A stretch of DNA of 32,346 nucleotides from Pseudomonadota bacterium (GCA_021828605.1 JAJZEG010000225.1:1-32346); one strand, 5' to 3'. Positions 1 to 8,201 are shown, counted from the first letter of the stretch. Translations and numbers: made by a program. The notes: a model not told the origin generated them from the sequence alone.

Positions 1-1
1 C

Positions 2-82
2 TGGACCAAACGGCAGCGCGCGATTTTGCCAAAAATCCGCCCAAGGATCATCCTCGCGATTAATGACATGATCAAGACCTGA
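2..82 (+). CDS. C-terminal fragment of a third copy of the tandem small membrane-protein family (partial)
   Basis: The frame beginning at base 2 stays open to a TGA at 80-82, seven bases before the next ATG. Its last residues (ILPKIRPRIILAINDMIKT) can be aligned with the C-termini of the two complete proteins that follow (IINRYRADLILAIDQLVVQ and [19 protein letters not shown]): spaced Ile/Arg residues, then a hydrophobic pair, then A-I-N/D. I infer a truncated upstream paralogue. The match covers only about 19 residues, and frame 1 is also open to a TAA at 61-63, so another gene tail is possible. No function is known. Confidence 0.45.
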   Translation, partial: WTKRQRAILPKIRPRIILAINDMIKT

Positions 83-89
83 TCATCCG

Positions 90-554
90 ATGTCTTTGCC
101 CTTCGACCCCGCGCATCGACGGCGCTATCGGCTGATCCTGGGGTTGACCTGGGGAGTGGTCTGCCTCGCATTGATGGCGATTATGGTCGCGGTGGTGAAC
201 AGGGTGATCCCGCGAGGGTTTTTGGGGGTCGCCGTGGCGGCCTCTTTGTTCATTTTTTTGGTGATTGGCTATTTTGGCTTCGCGGAGAGGCAGCGGCAAC
301 GCGTCTGCGATGCGGTGATCCATTACGCAGAGCGGCAGTATCTGTTCTTGGCGCGGATCAACGATCAATCCGCCACTGGCACGGCTGATGCGAGTAAGGA
401 TGCCAAGGCCCGATGGGTCGGCGAAATTAATCGATTTATTGATCGATATAGTGCTTGTGTATCCAAACCGGGCGATATCGACATTATCAATCGGTACCGG
501 GCGGATCTGATCCTCGCCATTGACCAGTTGGTTGTTCAGGACGCCGAAACCTGA
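90..554 (+). CDS. Small two-helix membrane protein, tandem paralogue copy A (unknown function)
   Basis: Protein of 154 residues that I do not recognise. After a short basic N-terminus it has two hydrophobic segments (about residues 15-37 and 46-64), so it is probably an inner-membrane hairpin with the C-terminal part in the cytoplasm. The soluble half carries a Cys-containing helix with an AER motif near residue 80 and a conserved tail: WVGEI-RFIDR, then SKPGDI-IIN, then a RADL-AID helix. The same elements in the same order occur in the protein at 897-1367, and the last one also in the fragment at 2-82. The ATG at 90 lies only seven bases after the preceding stop, suggesting one transcript. 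No enzymatic motif is visible. Confidence 0.75.
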   Translation: MSLPFDPAHRRRYRLILGLTWGVVCLALMAIMVAVVNRVIPRGFLGVAVAASLFIFLVIGYFGFAERQRQRVCDAVIHYAERQYLFLARINDQSATGTADASKDAKARWVGEINRFIDRYSACVSKPGDIDIINRYRADLILAIDQLVVQDAET

Positions 555-597
555 TCGATGCCCGATCCCGGTTAGGCCACTGGTGCGATCATTTGGG

Positions 598-626
598 TTG
601 TGACCAAAGCGATATGATCGTATGAT
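598..626 (+). promoter_or_regulatory. Putative sigma-70 promoter for the 681 gene and downstream
   Basis: TTGTGA at 598-603 and TATGAT at 621-626 are separated by exactly 17 bases. The -10 matches the consensus at five of six positions. It lies in a 126-base gap and would start transcription near 633, about 48 bases before the next gene, possibly reading through into trpBA. A similar TTGTGA-N17-TATAGA pair occurs before the XRE gene. Confidence 0.45.
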
Positions 627-680
627 TTTACCAGATAGCATCCGATCAATTAAAATCATCCTAGGTTCCCGAGATCAGAG

Positions 681-884
681 ATGAATAAAGAATCAGCCAA
701 ATTGCCCCTGAAATCAGCAAAAGGCGCGCTCCTGGTGCTTTCCTGCGTCGCGTCGATGTGGTGGATCGTCTCGGATCTGGTGAACGGCAAATTTCAGGCA
801 TTCTGGGCGCTGGTGGTCGCGTTGGTGATGAATATTTATGCGTATTTCATTCGGTTTCATGGATATCGACGGCAGGAATTGTGA
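681..884 (+). CDS. Small membrane protein of 67 residues with two predicted helices
   Basis: Short protein with two hydrophobic segments (about residues 15-33 and 40-57), a basic N-terminus and a basic tail, so both ends probably face the cytoplasm. No family was recognised. It sits between two paralogous membrane proteins. Its stop codon overlaps the ribosome-binding site (GAGGGAG, 883-889) of the next gene, which implies co-translation. It lacks the conserved soluble tail of its neighbours, so it is not a full member of that family, though it could be a partner subunit. The start is the first ATG after the putative promoter; AGATCAGAG just upstream is a weak ribosome-binding site. Confidence 0.65.
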   Translation: MNKESAKLPLKSAKGALLVLSCVASMWWIVSDLVNGKFQAFWALVVALVMNIYAYFIRFHGYRRQEL

Positions 885-896
885 GGGAGATCGGAT

Positions 897-1367
897 GTGG
901 GATTGAGGCGGTTTGATCTGCCGCGCCGCACGCGCACTGATCTGATCCTGGGGCTGTGGTTGGGCGCGCTTGCGCTGGCGTTTATCGTGAACATGCTGCT
1001 CAGCGCGAGGGCCTCGACGATTGCGCCGCTGATTGGTGGTCTGCTCGATCTGCTTTTGGTGCTGACCTTGCCGGTGGCTTGGCATTTCGGCATTGCGCGG
1101 CGGCGGCGGCAACTGCTTTGTCGAGCGATTATCGACACCGCCGAGCGCGATTATTTTCTGCTTGATCGGCTTTATGGGCAGGCGGGCGCGGGCCAGGGTG
1201 ATGGTCGTGCTGCGGCGCGGGCGCTGTGGCTTGGGGAGATTGATCGGTTCATCGATCGGCATCTCGGCTGCCTGTCCAAACCGGGCGATATAAAAATCAT
1301 CAATGAGTGTCGCGCCGATCTGGTCAAAGCGATCGACCGGCTGGTGGTCCACGAGATCGAAGCCTGA
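897..1367 (+). CDS. Small two-helix membrane protein, tandem paralogue copy B (unknown function)
   Basis: Protein of 156 residues starting with GTG; the ATG two bases earlier runs into a stop after three codons. A good ribosome-binding site lies seven bases upstream. The layout matches the protein at 90-554: basic N-terminus, two hydrophobic segments (about residues 16-37 and 43-60), an arginine cluster, a Cys and AER helix, then [17 protein letters not shown] and RADL-AIDRLVV. The DNA similarity continues past the stop codon: CCTGATCG followed by GCCCGATCCCGGTT occurs after both genes (about 550-573 and 1364-1387). That suggests a segmental duplication rather than only protein convergence. 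trpB begins 64 bases downstream. Function unknown; a role tied to tryptophan synthesis is not shown. Confidence 0.75.
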   Translation: MGLRRFDLPRRTRTDLILGLWLGALALAFIVNMLLSARASTIAPLIGGLLDLLLVLTLPVAWHFGIARRRRQLLCRAIIDTAERDYFLLDRLYGQAGAGQGDGRAAARALWLGEIDRFIDRHLGCLSKPGDIKIINECRADLVKAIDRLVVHEIEA

Positions 1368-1431
1368 TCGCAGCCCGATCCCGGTTTCGCAGGGTGAGAA
1401 AATCCGCTATGGCGCAAAGCGGAGAAAAAAC

Positions 1432-2658
1432 ATGACCATCACTGCCCCCCCTGCTTTGCCCAACTCGTTGCGTAGCCTGCCGGATGCGCGGGGGCGTTTT
1501 GGTGAGTTTGGTGGCCGGTTCGTCGCTGAAACGCTGATGCCGTTGATTCTGGAACTGGAAACCGCTTATGAGCAGGCCAAGCGTGATCCGGCCTTTCAGG
1601 ACGAGTTTAATTATTATTTGACCCATTATGTCGGCAGGCCCAGCCCGCTTTGGTTTGCGGAGCGGCTAACCCGCGCCTTGGGTGGTGCAAAAATTTATTT
1701 TAAGCGCGATGAGCTGAACCATACCGGCGCGCATAAAATCAATAATTGCATTGGCCAGATTTTGCTGGCCCGGCGCATGGGCAAAACCCGGATTATTGCG
1801 GAAACCGGGGCGGGGCAGCATGGGGTAGCGACGGCGACGGTGGCTGCGTTGTTTGGGCTGCCTTGCGTGATTTATATGGGTGCGACCGATGTTGAGCGCC
1901 AGCAGCCTAACGTGTTTCGGATGAAACTGCTCGGGGCTGAAATCATTCCGGTGACGGCGGGCGCTGCGACGCTCAAGGATGCGATGAACGAGGCGATGCG
2001 CGACTGGGTCGCGAATGTGCGTGATACATTCTATATTATCGGCACCGCCGCCGGGCCGCACCCTTATCCGGCGATGGTGCGCGATTTCCAGTCGGTGATC
2101 GGCACCGAAGCGCGCGCGCAGATGATGCAGGCGGAGGGGCGGTTGCCCGATACCGCGATTGCTGCGGTCGGGGGCGGGTCGAATGCGATTGGCCTGTTTC
2201 ATCCGTTTCTTGATGATCCGGTCGCGTTGATTGGCGTCGAGGCGGCGGGTCGCGGGCTCGATTCCGGGGAACATGCGGCGGCGTTGTCGCGTGGGCGACC
2301 GGGCGTGCTGCATGGCAACCGCACCTACTTGTTGCAGGATCAGGATGGCCAGATCACCGAGGCCCATTCGATTTCGGCGGGGCTGGATTATCCGGGCATC
2401 GGCCCGGAACACGCGCATTTATTTGATATCGGGCGGGTGTCCTATGTGAGCGCCACCGATGATGAGGCGTTAGCCGCGTTCCAGCTTTGCTGCCGGACCG
2501 AGGGGATTATTCCGGCACTCGAACCCTCGCACGCTTTGGCGCATGTCGCGAAAATCGCCCCTGACTTGCCGCCTGAGCATCTGATGTTGATGAATTTGTG
2601 CGGGCGAGAGGGTAAGGATATTTTCACCGTCGCCAAACATCTCGGAGCGTCCTTGTGA
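1432..2658 (+). CDS. trpB: Tryptophan synthase beta chain
   Basis: TrpB condenses indole with L-serine to make L-tryptophan using pyridoxal phosphate, in an alpha2-beta2 complex with TrpA in the cytoplasm. The 408-residue protein has the usual family length. Lys102 in HTGAHKINN is the cofactor lysine, Glu124 in AETGAGQHG is the catalytic acid, and GGGSNAIG binds the cofactor phosphate. I chose the ATG at 1432 because GGAG lies seven bases before it and the protein then begins at the usual distance from GEFGGRFV; the frame is open further upstream but with no family similarity. The gene overlaps trpA by four bases (GTGA), so the two are translationally coupled. Confidence 0.97.
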   Translation: MTITAPPALPNSLRSLPDARGRFGEFGGRFVAETLMPLILELETAYEQAKRDPAFQDEFNYYLTHYVGRPSPLWFAERLTRALGGAKIYFKRDELNHTGAHKINNCIGQILLARRMGKTRIIAETGAGQHGVATATVAALFGLPCVIYMGATDVERQQPNVFRMKLLGAEIIPVTAGAATLKDAMNEAMRDWVANVRDTFYIIGTAAGPHPYPAMVRDFQSVIGTEARAQMMQAEGRLPDTAIAAVGGGSNAIGLFHPFLDDPVALIGVEAAGRGLDSGEHAAALSRGRPGVLHGNRTYLLQDQDGQITEAHSISAGLDYPGIGPEHAHLFDIGRVSYVSATDDEALAAFQLCCRTEGIIPALEPSHALAHVAKIAPDLPPEHLMLMNLCGREGKDIFTVAKHLGASL

Positions 2659-3476
2659 GCCGGATCGCAGCCACCTTCGCGCGCCTGACTGCGGAAAATC
2701 GCGCGGCCTTGATCACCTTTGTCGAGGCGTTCGATCCTGATCGCGCGACCTCGGCTGCGTTGCTGGCCGGGATGGCCGCGCGCGGGGCGGATATTATCGA
2801 AATTGGCATGCCGTTCACCGATCCGATGGCCGATGGGCCGACCATTCAGCAAGCGGGGCGCCGGGCGTTGCGCGCGGGGGCCAGTGTCGCGGGGATTTTG
2901 CACCTGATCGCTGAATTTCGCGCGCATAATCAAACCGTGCCCTTGGTGTTAATGGGGTATTTGAACCCGATCCTGGCCTATGGCATCGATGATTTTGCCG
3001 CCGATGCGGCGAAAGCCGGGGCGGATGGGTTGATCGTGGTGGATATGCCAACCGAGGAGAGCGAGCTGATGCTCCCGGCTTTGCGCGCCCATGCGATTGA
3101 TTTGATCCGCCTGGTCGCACCCACCACCTCGGATCAACGCCTGCCGGTGGTGCTGAATGGCTCGTCGGGCTTTGTATATTACGTATCGATCACCGGGATC
3201 ACCGGCACCCGCACCGCCTCGGCGCAGGATTTGGCGCGCGATATCCCGCGCATCCGTCAGGCGACCGGCCTGCCGATTGCGGTGGGGTTTGGCGTGCGCA
3301 CCCCCGAACAGGCGGCGATTGTCGCACGCCATGCGGATGGCGCGGTGATCGCCTCGGCCTTGATTGATCGGATGGCCAAGGGGCTCGATGCGAATGGCAA
3401 GGCGCCCGCTGCTTTGATTGAAGCGGTGCTCGATGACGTCGCCGCCCTCGCGGCGGCGATCCGCACCGCGCGTTAG
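2655..3476 (+). CDS. trpA: Tryptophan synthase alpha chain
   Basis: TrpA cleaves indole-3-glycerol phosphate to indole and glyceraldehyde 3-phosphate and channels indole to TrpB. The 273-residue TIM-barrel protein starts at a GTG overlapping the trpB stop. The catalytic residues sit at the classical numbers: Glu49 (IIEIGMPF) and Asp60 ([10 protein letters not shown]). The phosphate-binding region FGVRTPEQA is present. One oddity: the usual GDP segment near residue 26 reads FVEAFDPD, with Phe in place of the common Gly. No terminator with a T run follows, only a GC-rich palindrome at 3512-3526 (CGCGCA-TTA-TGCGCG) in the 100-base convergent gap. Confidence 0.96.
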   Translation: MSRIAATFARLTAENRAALITFVEAFDPDRATSAALLAGMAARGADIIEIGMPFTDPMADGPTIQQAGRRALRAGASVAGILHLIAEFRAHNQTVPLVLMGYLNPILAYGIDDFAADAAKAGADGLIVVDMPTEESELMLPALRAHAIDLIRLVAPTTSDQRLPVVLNGSSGFVYYVSITGITGTRTASAQDLARDIPRIRQATGLPIAVGFGVRTPEQAAIVARHADGAVIASALIDRMAKGLDANGKAPAALIEAVLDDVAALAAAIRTAR

Positions 3477-3576
3477 CTTTGTTTGCGAGGCTGATTCACG
3501 CTTGTCATTGCCGCGCATTATGCGCGTCAATTCCAAACGATCAGGCTCTAAACCATTGCGCTTTGGCTCAGTAGAA

Positions 3577-4053
3577 TTACTCGACCGGAAAACTATCGGC
3601 GGGGGCCAGAGTGCGAATCAAATCGAACACCCGCTTGCGCACGGTGGGTTCGGTGATCCGGTAATAAGCGCGCACCAGTTCCAGCGTTTCGCGCTTGGTT
3701 AAATTATCATCGAGCCCCATGCCAAACGGCTCTTGGGTTTCCGACACGCCATGGGTGCGCCCGCGCGGGCCGGACATCGGGGTTTCCTGCATGCCCTCGG
3801 GCATATCATCGAAAAAGAAGCTGATCGGCACATCCAGCACGCGGGAAATATCGAATAAGCGCGACGCGCCGATCCGATTCACCCCCCGCTCATATTTTTG
3901 CACTTGCTGAAAGGTGAGACCCAAAGCATCGCCGAGTTTTTCCTGCGACATGCCCAGCAGCGTGCGGCGTAACCGGACGCGCGAGCCGACATGCACATCG
4001 ATCGGGCTCGGGCGGCCCTCACGACCCGGTCGTTCAAGCCCGTCATTTGCCAT
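3577..4053 (-). CDS. XRE-family helix-turn-helix transcriptional regulator
   Basis: Protein of 158 residues with one XRE/Cro-type DNA-binding domain at about residues 22-80. It has the pattern IDVHVGSRVRLRR, GMSQEKLGDALGLTFQQVQKYE, then NRIGASRL. This domain and the following VPISFFFDD are typical of a family widespread in alphaproteobacteria. The C-terminal part (about residues 110-158) is helical with a ETLELVRAYYRI segment and is probably for dimerisation. The ATG at 4053 is preferred over one 51 bases upstream because AGAGGA precedes it and family members start near here. It is convergent with trpA and has its own 5' region with a putative promoter at 4195-4223. Target genes are not evident. 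Confidence 0.88.
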   Translation of the reverse strand: MANDGLERPGREGRPSPIDVHVGSRVRLRRTLLGMSQEKLGDALGLTFQQVQKYERGVNRIGASRLFDISRVLDVPISFFFDDMPEGMQETPMSGPRGRTHGVSETQEPFGMGLDDNLTKRETLELVRAYYRITEPTVRKRVFDLIRTLAPADSFPVE

Positions 4054-4194
4054 CGAAACTATCCTCTCACTCGACGCGCTGTGCCAGCTCAGATTGCTGC
4101 GCAAAAACGCTGGGGACCTGATCCTGACAGATCAGATGAAATCCAGGATTTGCGGCATCGACATCTCACGCTCAGCACAATCCCAACGCGAATA

Positions 4195-4223
4195 TCTATA
4201 CCGCGCCCGTCATTTTTTCACAA
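4195..4223 (-). promoter_or_regulatory. Putative sigma-70 promoter of the XRE regulator gene
   Basis: On the minus strand TTGTGA (4223-4218) and TATAGA (4200-4195) are 17 bases apart. Initiation would be near 4188, giving a leader of about 135 bases before the ATG at 4053. The surrounding DNA (4195-4260) is clearly more A+T rich than the genes around it. Confidence 0.45.
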
Positions 4224-4236
4224 GTATGAATATATT

Positions 4237-5748
4237 TTAAGATCTAATTAACGTCCTGCGATTTTGTCTCGTTAATAAATCAATGCCTAATAATAGGAAG
4301 CCTGCCAAAATGACTAATCCGCTCAGCACGGTATCTAACATCAGCCCGTACCGGCCAAAAACCGTCTCAGGTAATTGGAATGGTAGTTTGTGGACCAAAA
4401 TCCCGCGTTGATCGAGTCCCATCCGGGCTTGTACCGTCCCGTGCGGCCCAATGACCGCCGAAATGCCTGAATTAGTATCAACAACCAGGGGTAAGCCCTC
4501 TTCGACCGACCGTAATCGGGTGGTGGCGAAGTTTTGTCTCGGCCCGGTCGTGTCGCCGAACCAGGCATTATCGCTGATATTGACCAGCCAGTCGGGACGA
4601 TCCGCGCGGTCGATAATTTCACCGGAAAAAATCGACTCGTAGCAAATCAGCGGTCCCACCGGCGGAATGCCGGTCACATGCAAAGTGCGTGGCCCCGGCC
4701 CTGGCGTGAAGCCACTGCCGGGGGTGATTTTGAACGGGATGATCGCGGGGGTATATTCGCCGAACGGTACCAGTTTCCATTTGTCGTAAAACGCGACCGC
4801 AGGCCCGGCGCCGCGCACCACAATCAATGAGTTGCGGGTTTGGCCGGTTTTGGTAAAGCGGAATGAGCCGGCCAAAACCGGGACATTGCCGGTGATCGAG
4901 GCAATCGCTGCGCGCGCCTGCGCATCGCTTTGCAACAAAGCCGGACTCGCGGTTTCCGGCCAAATGATCGCTTTCGGCCCAGGGCCAGCCTTCAACATAG
5001 CCTGCTGGGTCATGCGCAAATCACGCTGCCAGCGCGCTTGCAAGGCGGCGGTGGTGAAACTGCCCGGCACCGGGAAATCGGGCTGGATCATCGCAATGGT
5101 CAAATTGCGATCAGGCGCGGGGCCGCCCGCCGTGCGCACCAACCCAAACCCGATCCAGGCCGCGAGCAGCAAGCCAGCACCCGCCCAGCCGCGCCGCCCG
5201 CAGAGCGGCAGGCCCGCGAGAATGAAAGTGAGCAAGGTGAGACCGTGCATGCCGATCACTGCGGCGGGCTGGATCATGATGGTGCCAATCCGGCCCGGAA
5301 TCGCCCAATCGGTGCCCCAATAATTCCAGGGAAAGCCGGTGAATAAAAATTGCTGGGCGAGGTTCATCAGCACCATCGATCCGGCAAAAACCAGCACCAT
5401 GCCGAGCCCAGGGCGCAGCCGATAGACCAATAAAGCCGGGATCAGCATATAGAACGCGACCGCTGCCGCCAGGCCGGGGGCGGCAAACGGCACCGCCCAC
5501 CAGAATTGCGCGGCGGTGATCAGCATCGGCTCGGTTACCCAGAACAGGCCGAGCAAATTAAAGCCAAAACCAAAGCAAAACCCGATCCAAATCGCGCTGC
5601 GCCAGCCCGGCGCGCGGGCGAATAGGCGCAATAATCCGGGGACCACCAGCCATAACAGCGGCAAGATATAAAAGGGCGGCAAGGCCAGGGCCGCGAGGAG
5701 GCCGAGCCCGAAGGCTCGCCAGGCCGGGGTGCGTAGCCGCGTGATCAT
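4237..5748 (-). CDS. lnt: Apolipoprotein N-acyltransferase
   Basis: Lnt adds the third acyl chain to the N-terminal cysteine of lipoproteins in the inner membrane. The 503-residue protein has several N-terminal membrane helices (about residues 10-205), a periplasmic nitrilase-fold domain (about 215-475) and a C-terminal helix (about 478-495). The catalytic triad is readable: Glu265 in IIWPETASP, Lys323 in YDKWKLVPFGEY, and Cys369 in ICYESIF. The start at 5748 forms an ATGA overlap with the mtnC stop, so translation is coupled to the methionine-salvage genes. An upstream extension in the same frame exists but lies inside mtnC and lacks family similarity. The downstream intergenic region is A+T rich. 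Confidence 0.95.
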   Translation of the reverse strand: MITRLRTPAWRAFGLGLLAALALPPFYILPLLWLVVPGLLRLFARAPGWRSAIWIGFCFGFGFNLLGLFWVTEPMLITAAQFWWAVPFAAPGLAAAVAFYMLIPALLVYRLRPGLGMVLVFAGSMVLMNLAQQFLFTGFPWNYWGTDWAIPGRIGTIMIQPAAVIGMHGLTLLTFILAGLPLCGRRGWAGAGLLLAAWIGFGLVRTAGGPAPDRNLTIAMIQPDFPVPGSFTTAALQARWQRDLRMTQQAMLKAGPGPKAIIWPETASPALLQSDAQARAAIASITGNVPVLAGSFRFTKTGQTRNSLIVVRGAGPAVAFYDKWKLVPFGEYTPAIIPFKITPGSGFTPGPGPRTLHVTGIPPVGPLICYESIFSGEIIDRADRPDWLVNISDNAWFGDTTGPRQNFATTRLRSVEEGLPLVVDTNSGISAVIGPHGTVQARMGLDQRGILVHKLPFQLPETVFGRYGLMLDTVLSGLVILAGFLLLGIDLLTRQNRRTLIRS

Positions 5749-6455
5749 AGGCTCAAGCCGAATCGCTGTGTCACCTGATCCAAACTGGCCGCTTGTTGGT
5801 GTGAAACCGAGGGCTGGGTGCCGTCCTGCGGTCGGACGATTTGGCAGGTCTGCATGCCCGCTTCGGCGGCGGCATCGAGTTCGGCGTGATGATCGGAGAG
5901 AAACAAAATCGCGGCCACCGGGCAATCAAGTTTTGCGGCAATCGTTTGGTAACTCGCCTGCGCGCGCTTGGGGCCGGTGCTGGTGTCAAAGAACCCGACG
6001 AAGTGATCGGTTAAATCGCCATCAGTGCCGTGAGCGACCAATAAACGCTGCGCCTCAACCGAGCCCGAGGAATAGATCGCGAGCCTTATACCCTGCATCG
6101 CCCAGGCGCGCAGGGCAGGGGGGACATCGGGATAAAAGGCGCTGCGCAGGGCGCCGGAGGAAAAACCCGCCGCCCAGATCCGCCCTTGCAGGAGTTTCAA
6201 CGGCCCGAATTTTGCGTCCGCATCGATTAAGGCGCGCACCGCATCGGCTGGGTCTAGGCCGGGTCGTTCCTGGCTGATCGCGGAGAGTGCCGCCTGGATG
6301 TCGGGGGCGTGGCCAGCGTCGCTGGCTAAAAACCGGTCAAGTGCGGCGCGCGCATAGCCGAACATGGTTTGATGGACGAATTGGATCGGCAGGATGGTTC
6401 CCTCGATATCGAGCAGAACCGCCCGGATCGAGCCTGCAAACAAGGCGGGCTGCAT
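5745..6455 (-). CDS. mtnC: Enolase-phosphatase E1 (acireductone synthase)
   Basis: MtnC converts 2,3-diketo-5-methylthiopentyl-1-phosphate to acireductone by enolisation and dephosphorylation in the methionine salvage pathway. It is a HAD-superfamily enzyme of 236 residues, the usual length. Motif I is LLDIEGT, with Asp16 as the predicted nucleophile and Glu18 in place of the second Asp, as is standard for E1 enzymes; FVHQTMFGYA follows. Motif II (IYSSGSVEAQ) and motif III around FFDTSTGPK and ILFLSDHHAELDAA are visible. I start it at 6455 because the E1 N-terminus aligns there; an earlier in-frame ATG would overlap mtnD by about 110 bases. It follows mtnD by four bases and overlaps lnt. Confidence 0.94.
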   Translation of the reverse strand: MQPALFAGSIRAVLLDIEGTILPIQFVHQTMFGYARAALDRFLASDAGHAPDIQAALSAISQERPGLDPADAVRALIDADAKFGPLKLLQGRIWAAGFSSGALRSAFYPDVPPALRAWAMQGIRLAIYSSGSVEAQRLLVAHGTDGDLTDHFVGFFDTSTGPKRAQASYQTIAAKLDCPVAAILFLSDHHAELDAAAEAGMQTCQIVRPQDGTQPSVSHQQAASLDQVTQRFGLSL

Positions 6456-6459
6456 GCGC

Positions 6460-6999
6460 TCAGGTGACGGGGAAACGCTGGCTGATCGGATCGCCGGTGA
6501 AATGCGCGACCCAACCGGCTTGGTCCGAATAAATCCGCAGCACCACGAAATCAGGGTGCTCGCCGGCATCGAACCAATGGCTTGTATTGGCCGGTACCGA
6601 AATCAGATCGCCTTGCTCGCAGAGCGCGTCATAGATTTTGCCCTCGACATGCATCACGAAATGCCCCGAGCCGCGCACGAAGAACCGGACCTCATCCTCG
6701 GTATGGCGATGTTCGGCCAGAAATTTTTCGCGCAAAATTGTGCGCTGCGGGTGATCGGGCGTCATTTTCAGCACATCCGCCGAACCGGCGCCGCCCGCCC
6801 CGATCAACCGGTCGAGATAGGGTTGATAGGCGGCCAGAATCGCGTCGGGCGCTGCGTCATGATCGAATTGTACCGGACTGTCCCAGCGCTCGAACCGCAC
6901 GCCGATGGGCGCGAGGGTGGCGGCGATCAGCGTTGCATCGCTGGTATCAAGCTCAGGCGCACCCGGCGCGGTATCGGCGAATACCCGTAATCCACTCAT
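6460..6999 (-). CDS. mtnD: Acireductone dioxygenase
   Basis: MtnD is a cupin enzyme that oxidises acireductone. With iron it gives the methionine precursor 4-methylthio-2-oxobutanoate and formate; with nickel it gives an off-pathway product. The 179-residue protein shows all four metal ligands: His97, His99 and Glu103 in EHRHTEDEVRFFV and His141 in TSHWFDAG. These numbers match the bacterial family within one residue. The start codon overlaps the mtnB stop (ATGA). The metal form cannot be told from sequence. Confidence 0.97.
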   Translation of the reverse strand: MSGLRVFADTAPGAPELDTSDATLIAATLAPIGVRFERWDSPVQFDHDAAPDAILAAYQPYLDRLIGAGGAGSADVLKMTPDHPQRTILREKFLAEHRHTEDEVRFFVRGSGHFVMHVEGKIYDALCEQGDLISVPANTSHWFDAGEHPDFVVLRIYSDQAGWVAHFTGDPISQRFPVT

Positions 7000-7643
7000 T
7001 TGATTTGCCTCCGTTCCAACTCACAGCGCAATAAAAACTCCAACGCCTCCAGGCGCCAGAAGCAATGCTCGACATCCGGTCCCCACGCATAGACCCCATG
7101 GCCGCGCAGCACATAGCCGATGGGCACCACCGCCGCATTCGGGTCCAGGATCGGGGCGATGCAGGCGGCGAGCCTGCTCATATCCTGGTCATTATCGAAA
7201 ACCGGCAAGGCGATTTCCGCCTCATGGGTGCGAATCCCCGGAAACGCCTTCAAAATCTCGTAGCCTTGCAGCATGATTGCGGGGCCGGGCTCGTGCAGGC
7301 TCAGCACCGTCGCCGCCACCGAATGGCCGTGCAGCACCGCACCAATCGAGGGATCGCGCGCATAGAGTTGGCAATGCAGCAAGGTTTCGGCACTGGGCCG
7401 ATGCTCGGGGCGCAAGGGCTGGCCGGTCAGATCGACCGGGATGATGTCGTGGCGTTGCAGGCGGCCTTTATGCACGCCGCTGCTGGTGATCGCGATGATT
7501 TCATCGCTGCTGCGCGCGGAGAGATTACCCGCCGAGCCGGGAACCCAGCCCATCCGGTCCATCCGCGCGCCAGCCTCAACCAGCGCATCGGCCAAGGCCG
7601 GATCAACCCAGCCAGTATCCGCCGTTAAAATCATCTGCCCCAT
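6996..7643 (-). CDS. mtnB: Methylthioribulose-1-phosphate dehydratase
   Basis: MtnB dehydrates 5-methylthioribulose 1-phosphate, the step before MtnC. It belongs to the class II aldolase/adducin family. The 215-residue protein shows GSAGNLSAR, the zinc ligands His105 and His107 in VLHGHSV and His182 in RGHGVYAWG. I place the start at 7643, where GGAG lies about ten bases upstream; a longer in-frame extension to 7700 would overlap the upstream tatA gene. mtnA and mtnK are not in the window, so the earlier steps must be encoded elsewhere. Confidence 0.94.
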   Translation of the reverse strand: MGQMILTADTGWVDPALADALVEAGARMDRMGWVPGSAGNLSARSSDEIIAITSSGVHKGRLQRHDIIPVDLTGQPLRPEHRPSAETLLHCQLYARDPSIGAVLHGHSVAATVLSLHEPGPAIMLQGYEILKAFPGIRTHEAEIALPVFDNDQDMSRLAACIAPILDPNAAVVPIGYVLRGHGVYAWGPDVEHCFWRLEALEFLLRCELERRQIK

Positions 7644-7680
7644 TCGTCTTTCGCTCCAATCGACTTGATCGTCGCAGAAA

Positions 7681-7947
7681 TCAGGGGCGTGTCTGATCAA
7701 CCGGGGTCACAACCGGGGTCGCAACCGGGGTCGGGGCGGGCTCAATCGTCTCTGCGCGCTGAAGCGGCGTTGGCGCCACGACCGGCGGGGCGGTCGGCGG
7801 GGTTGGGCGATCATCGGTGATGTTCTGTTTGAAGGCTTTAACGCCTTTGCCCAGCTCGCCCATCAGCGATCCGACGCGTGAGCCGCCGAATAGCAGGGCA
7901 ATTACGCCAATGACGATGATCCAATGGATTGGCGAATCAAAGCCCAT
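7681..7947 (-). CDS. tatA: TatA-family twin-arginine translocase subunit, copy 1
   Basis: An 88-residue Sec-independent translocase component. It has one short N-terminal membrane helix (about residues 8-22), then the signature FGGSRVGSLMGELGKGVKAFK forming the hinge and amphipathic helix, then a Pro/Thr/Val-rich tail. TatA subunits assemble in the inner membrane and form the pore for folded proteins carrying twin-arginine signals. GAGGTGA precedes the ATG. It lies eight bases after a second tatA gene, and mtnB starts 37 bases downstream. TatB/TatC are absent here. The tail is partly encoded by a 12-base tandem repeat. Confidence 0.9.
   Translation of the reverse strand: MGFDSPIHWIIVIGVIALLFGGSRVGSLMGELGKGVKAFKQNITDDRPTPPTAPPVVAPTPLQRAETIEPAPTPVATPVVTPVDQTRP
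7699..7734. repeat. Three tandem 12-base units in the tatA copy 1 tail
   Basis: AACCGGGGTCAC, AACCGGGGTCGC and AACCGGGGTCGG follow one another without a gap at 7699-7710, 7711-7722 and 7723-7734. On the coding strand they give a four-residue period rich in Pro, Thr and Val (TPVATPVVTPV). The in-frame length means repeat-number change would only lengthen or shorten the flexible tail. Confidence 0.85.
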
Positions 7948-7955
7948 AATTCACC

Positions 7956-8201
7956 TCAATTCCGTTTGGTGGTGGAGGATACCGGATCGATGGGGGCCGC
8001 TTGTGCGGTGGATCGCGGCGCCTGCGCGGCGGGCGGGTCCAACATCGAGGCGTCCTTGCTCGGTTCATCGGCGAGATTATTGCGAAACGCTTTGATCCCT
8101 TTGCCGAATTCGCCCATCAGATTGCCCACCTTGCCGCTGCCGAACAAAATCAGCACCACTGCCAGCACAATCAACCAGTGCCAGATGCTCAAACCGCCCA
8201 T
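7956..8201 (-). CDS. tatA: TatA-family twin-arginine translocase subunit, copy 2
   Basis: An 81-residue protein with an N-terminal helix (about residues 6-21), then [21 protein letters not shown] and a polar tail. It fits TatA better than TatB, whose helix-hinge sequence differs. AAGGA lies about ten bases before the ATG. It is the first gene of the probable tatA-tatA-mtnBDC-lnt unit. Two adjacent tatA paralogues without tatC is uncommon. One copy may act as TatE-like or with particular substrates; the Tat-signal binding protein at 10727 is a local candidate client. Confidence 0.9.
   Translation of the reverse strand: MGGLSIWHWLIVLAVVLILFGSGKVGNLMGEFGKGIKAFRNNLADEPSKDASMLDPPAAQAPRSTAQAAPIDPVSSTTKRN

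Noticed and set aside
1666..2418. A 250-residue minus-strand frame opposite trpB
   Set aside because: Arg-rich antisense frame over a conserved gene with no start signal.
3512..3526. Palindrome CGCGCA-TTA-TGCGCG as trpA terminator
   Set aside because: The stem is short with a three-base loop and no T run follows on either strand, so I do not list it as a terminator.
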